This document shows positions 62,296-64,000 of a stretch of DNA of 64,000 nucleotides, one piece after another; within the stretch, counting starts at the first letter, position 1, and every line of letters begins with the position of its first letter. Source of the DNA: Archegozetes longisetosus (Eukaryota > Arthropoda > Arachnida > Sarcoptiformes > Trhypochthoniidae). Below the pieces are notes generated by a model. It was not told the DNA's origin and did not search any database. It saw nothing but the letters and a program-made list of their open reading frames with translations. The DNA is taken from NCBI GenBank assembly GCA_018873245.2, contig JAEMBT020000001.1, positions 8,698,220 through 8,762,219 of the forward strand, read 5' to 3'. Both the position numbers and the translations under genes were made by a program.

Positions 62296-63416
62296 TAATT
62301 TCAGAAACAATTGTGTTGCCAGAATGTCTTGATTTTTTTTATAAGATAATGAATATATTTACCTCTCGAATATGTGAAAATTGAAATTAATTAAACGGTT
62401 TCATGTAGAATCGTTCCATACACCTCATCGTTCATTCAATGCATCTTTCATTTATGCCAGGTTTGAAATAATATAATACCGAGATATATAATCGAATAAA
62501 ATCAAGATTTAAAATTGCATAAAATCAGTATTTAAAATTGAATAAAACATTTATAAATAGTATCAAAATAAATTTGATATTGGAAATTGTGTGAAGATCC
62601 TCGCAAATAATCTAAAATTTCGTAATTTCGATAGCTTGAACTTTAAAACGTTGTCTTAAAATGTTGAGAAATCCAAAAAATGATTTCGAAGTTTTTAGAT
62701 ATTAGAAAAATATATCATGGAGGGAGAAAATTATCGAAAGTTTTTTCCAAAAATTATTATTATAAACTAGACCAATACAAGTTAGTTGAGTTACGACGAT
62801 AAGAAGAATATTCTAATTTTTAATATAAAATTTGATCGAAATCGTTAGAATTTTCCTTTAAAAAATATTTTTAAAATATGGGTATTGTATTATTGAATTA
62901 GATAATCGAACTGGTTCTTATATTATATAACCCATATATTTGTAATATTTACTGAATACCTTCCGCAATTCATGGCCTTGTTAAAATTTTTTGGCCTGAA
63001 AACCTGTCGAGAGATTCTAATTTGACCATCAACAACATTGATCATCTTAATCAGACCTTTCTATTGATATATTACATGATATATTTCATATGAAGATCAA
63101 CTCACTGTAGATCAATGGACATCCTTTTTAATTCAAACACAATATATTGCACAATTTAGGCACCTTTTGTTTTACATGAGAACGCGGGACCGTATAAACA
63201 TCGATTTATTAGGAAGATTTTGCAAGATCTCCGATGGCACTTCTATTTTCTAAAAATCATATTTTCGTAAGAGCATTTTGCTCGTCGATTTCTTTACACG
63301 AACAATCTTAGTAAACGAACTTTCTTAATACACGAACTTTTTTCGGACGAACTTTATCACACGAACTAATTTCGCACGAACTAAATTCCACGAACTTTTG
63401 GCGTGGAATCCGAAAA

Positions 63417-64000
63417 GTCTCTCTAACCGAGCCCAGAGCCTATTCTCTTTATTATTAATAATGAATATTGATGTCATTACTTGAAGCTAAATTCTGTAAA
63501 TCTGCTAATACCGTCACATCGGTGCTATAATGCGATAACTCGAAAATTTTCACAAAATGAGTTAATGCCACTTTTGAAGCAAGATATCAGAACTCTATAA
63601 ATTGCTCGAATTGAATCTGAAAATTTCCAAGTAGGTTTCCTAAAATCGTTTGTGCAATAAGGCGCTATTATTTTATCGCAAAAATTTTCAGTGCCATGTT
63701 GTGCTAAGTCTTTCATTTTTTATTTAAACAACCAATCAATTATTTCATGCATAAAATCAGAGAAACTATTTTCAACCAATTTTATACTGAATCAAGACTT
63801 AACGCACATTATTTGATCCTAAGATCTTGTTAATCTCTCTAAATGTTAATTTCTTCAAGAATCAATGAGTTATGTATTCGATCGGATCTTCATTGATTCT
63901 TATCGGATCGTTACATAATCCTCTAATAAATTATATAAATTATCGTTCTTACATTCAAATCCACCGAATGGATGTTTGACTATGAAGACATGTATTCAAG
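63417..64000. other. Terminal stretch
   Basis: A minus-strand open frame at 63525-63716 (63 codons) has no domain I recognise. It might be a decayed exon or transposon piece. Nothing else is supported. Confidence 0.4.

Larger units (their letters stand above)
60715..63415. mobile_element. Large foldback-type element, about 2.7 kb
   Basis: Left (60715-60870) and right (63215-63415) ends are diverged inverted copies of each other. Reading inward, both share GCGTGTATTAAGA / TTCGTGTATTAAGA, TCGACGAGCAAA and AAATATGATTT in the same order. The right arm is an array of about 12-16-bp units on the theme CACGAACTTTNTT; the left arm carries decayed versions. The interior holds a nested long-TIR element and a short tandem array, but no recognisable transposase. 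Termini are approximate. Confidence 0.6.

Noticed and set aside
63525..63716. 63-codon minus-strand frame
   Set aside because: No recognisable motif and no splice context. Left as unassigned sequence.

Overview
The window is AT-rich eukaryotic DNA from an arthropod, most likely a chelicerate (an acariform mite fits best; an insect is not excluded). Reasons: spliced genes with GT-AG introns of about 0.1-3 kb, a chitin-binding type-2 (CBM14) protein, clustered 7TM gustatory-type chemoreceptors in two subfamilies, a DEG/ENaC-like exon, and a dense load of DNA-transposon remnants. No LTR or LINE coding sequence, rRNA, tRNA or CRISPR was seen.

Layout. 0.06-0.3 kb: an exon like the N-terminus of a DEG/ENaC sodium channel (minus). 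1.6-3.8 kb: a decayed Tc3-like transposon with an inverted partial copy and a hairpin MITE, then a hAT-type MITE. 3.9-4.5 kb: a small two-exon secreted protein (minus). 6.4-13.05 kb: a four-exon gene (minus) for a roughly 833-residue secreted protein with polyQ, an ERIP repeat and a C-terminal CBM14 domain. 18.7-22.0 kb and 24.8-29.4 kb: two plus-strand genes for secreted proteins of unknown function. All three of these larger secreted-protein genes have a tiny first exon (25-34 bp) and a long phase-1 intron that splits the signal peptide.

30-34 kb is a transposon graveyard: a piggyBac-type MITE with TTAA flanks, a DD34D mariner pseudogene and inverted-repeat elements. 34.4-57.4 kb is a chemoreceptor cluster. 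Subfamily A has two apparently intact genes (34.5 and 57.4 kb) and two pseudogenes (51.5 and 55.1 kb); its TM7 lies in a short second exon that is easily missed. Subfamily B has three intact two-exon genes in tandem (38.7, 41.3, 45.1 kb) and an orphan last-exon fragment (37.5 kb). Each intact B gene carries an ATGCACGCA motif roughly 150-210 bp before its start codon. Between the receptors lie an RCBTB-like fragment, several MITEs, and a foldback element that carries a FLYWCH zinc-finger ORF between inverted arrays of tandem repeats.

58-64 kb: an ankyrin fragment, a decayed piggyBac transposase, and a second foldback-type element (60.7-63.4 kb) with another long-inverted-repeat element nested inside it. 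The receptor genes probably act in contact or taste chemosensation and the secreted proteins in cuticle or extracellular matrix; both assignments are inferred from family and architecture only.
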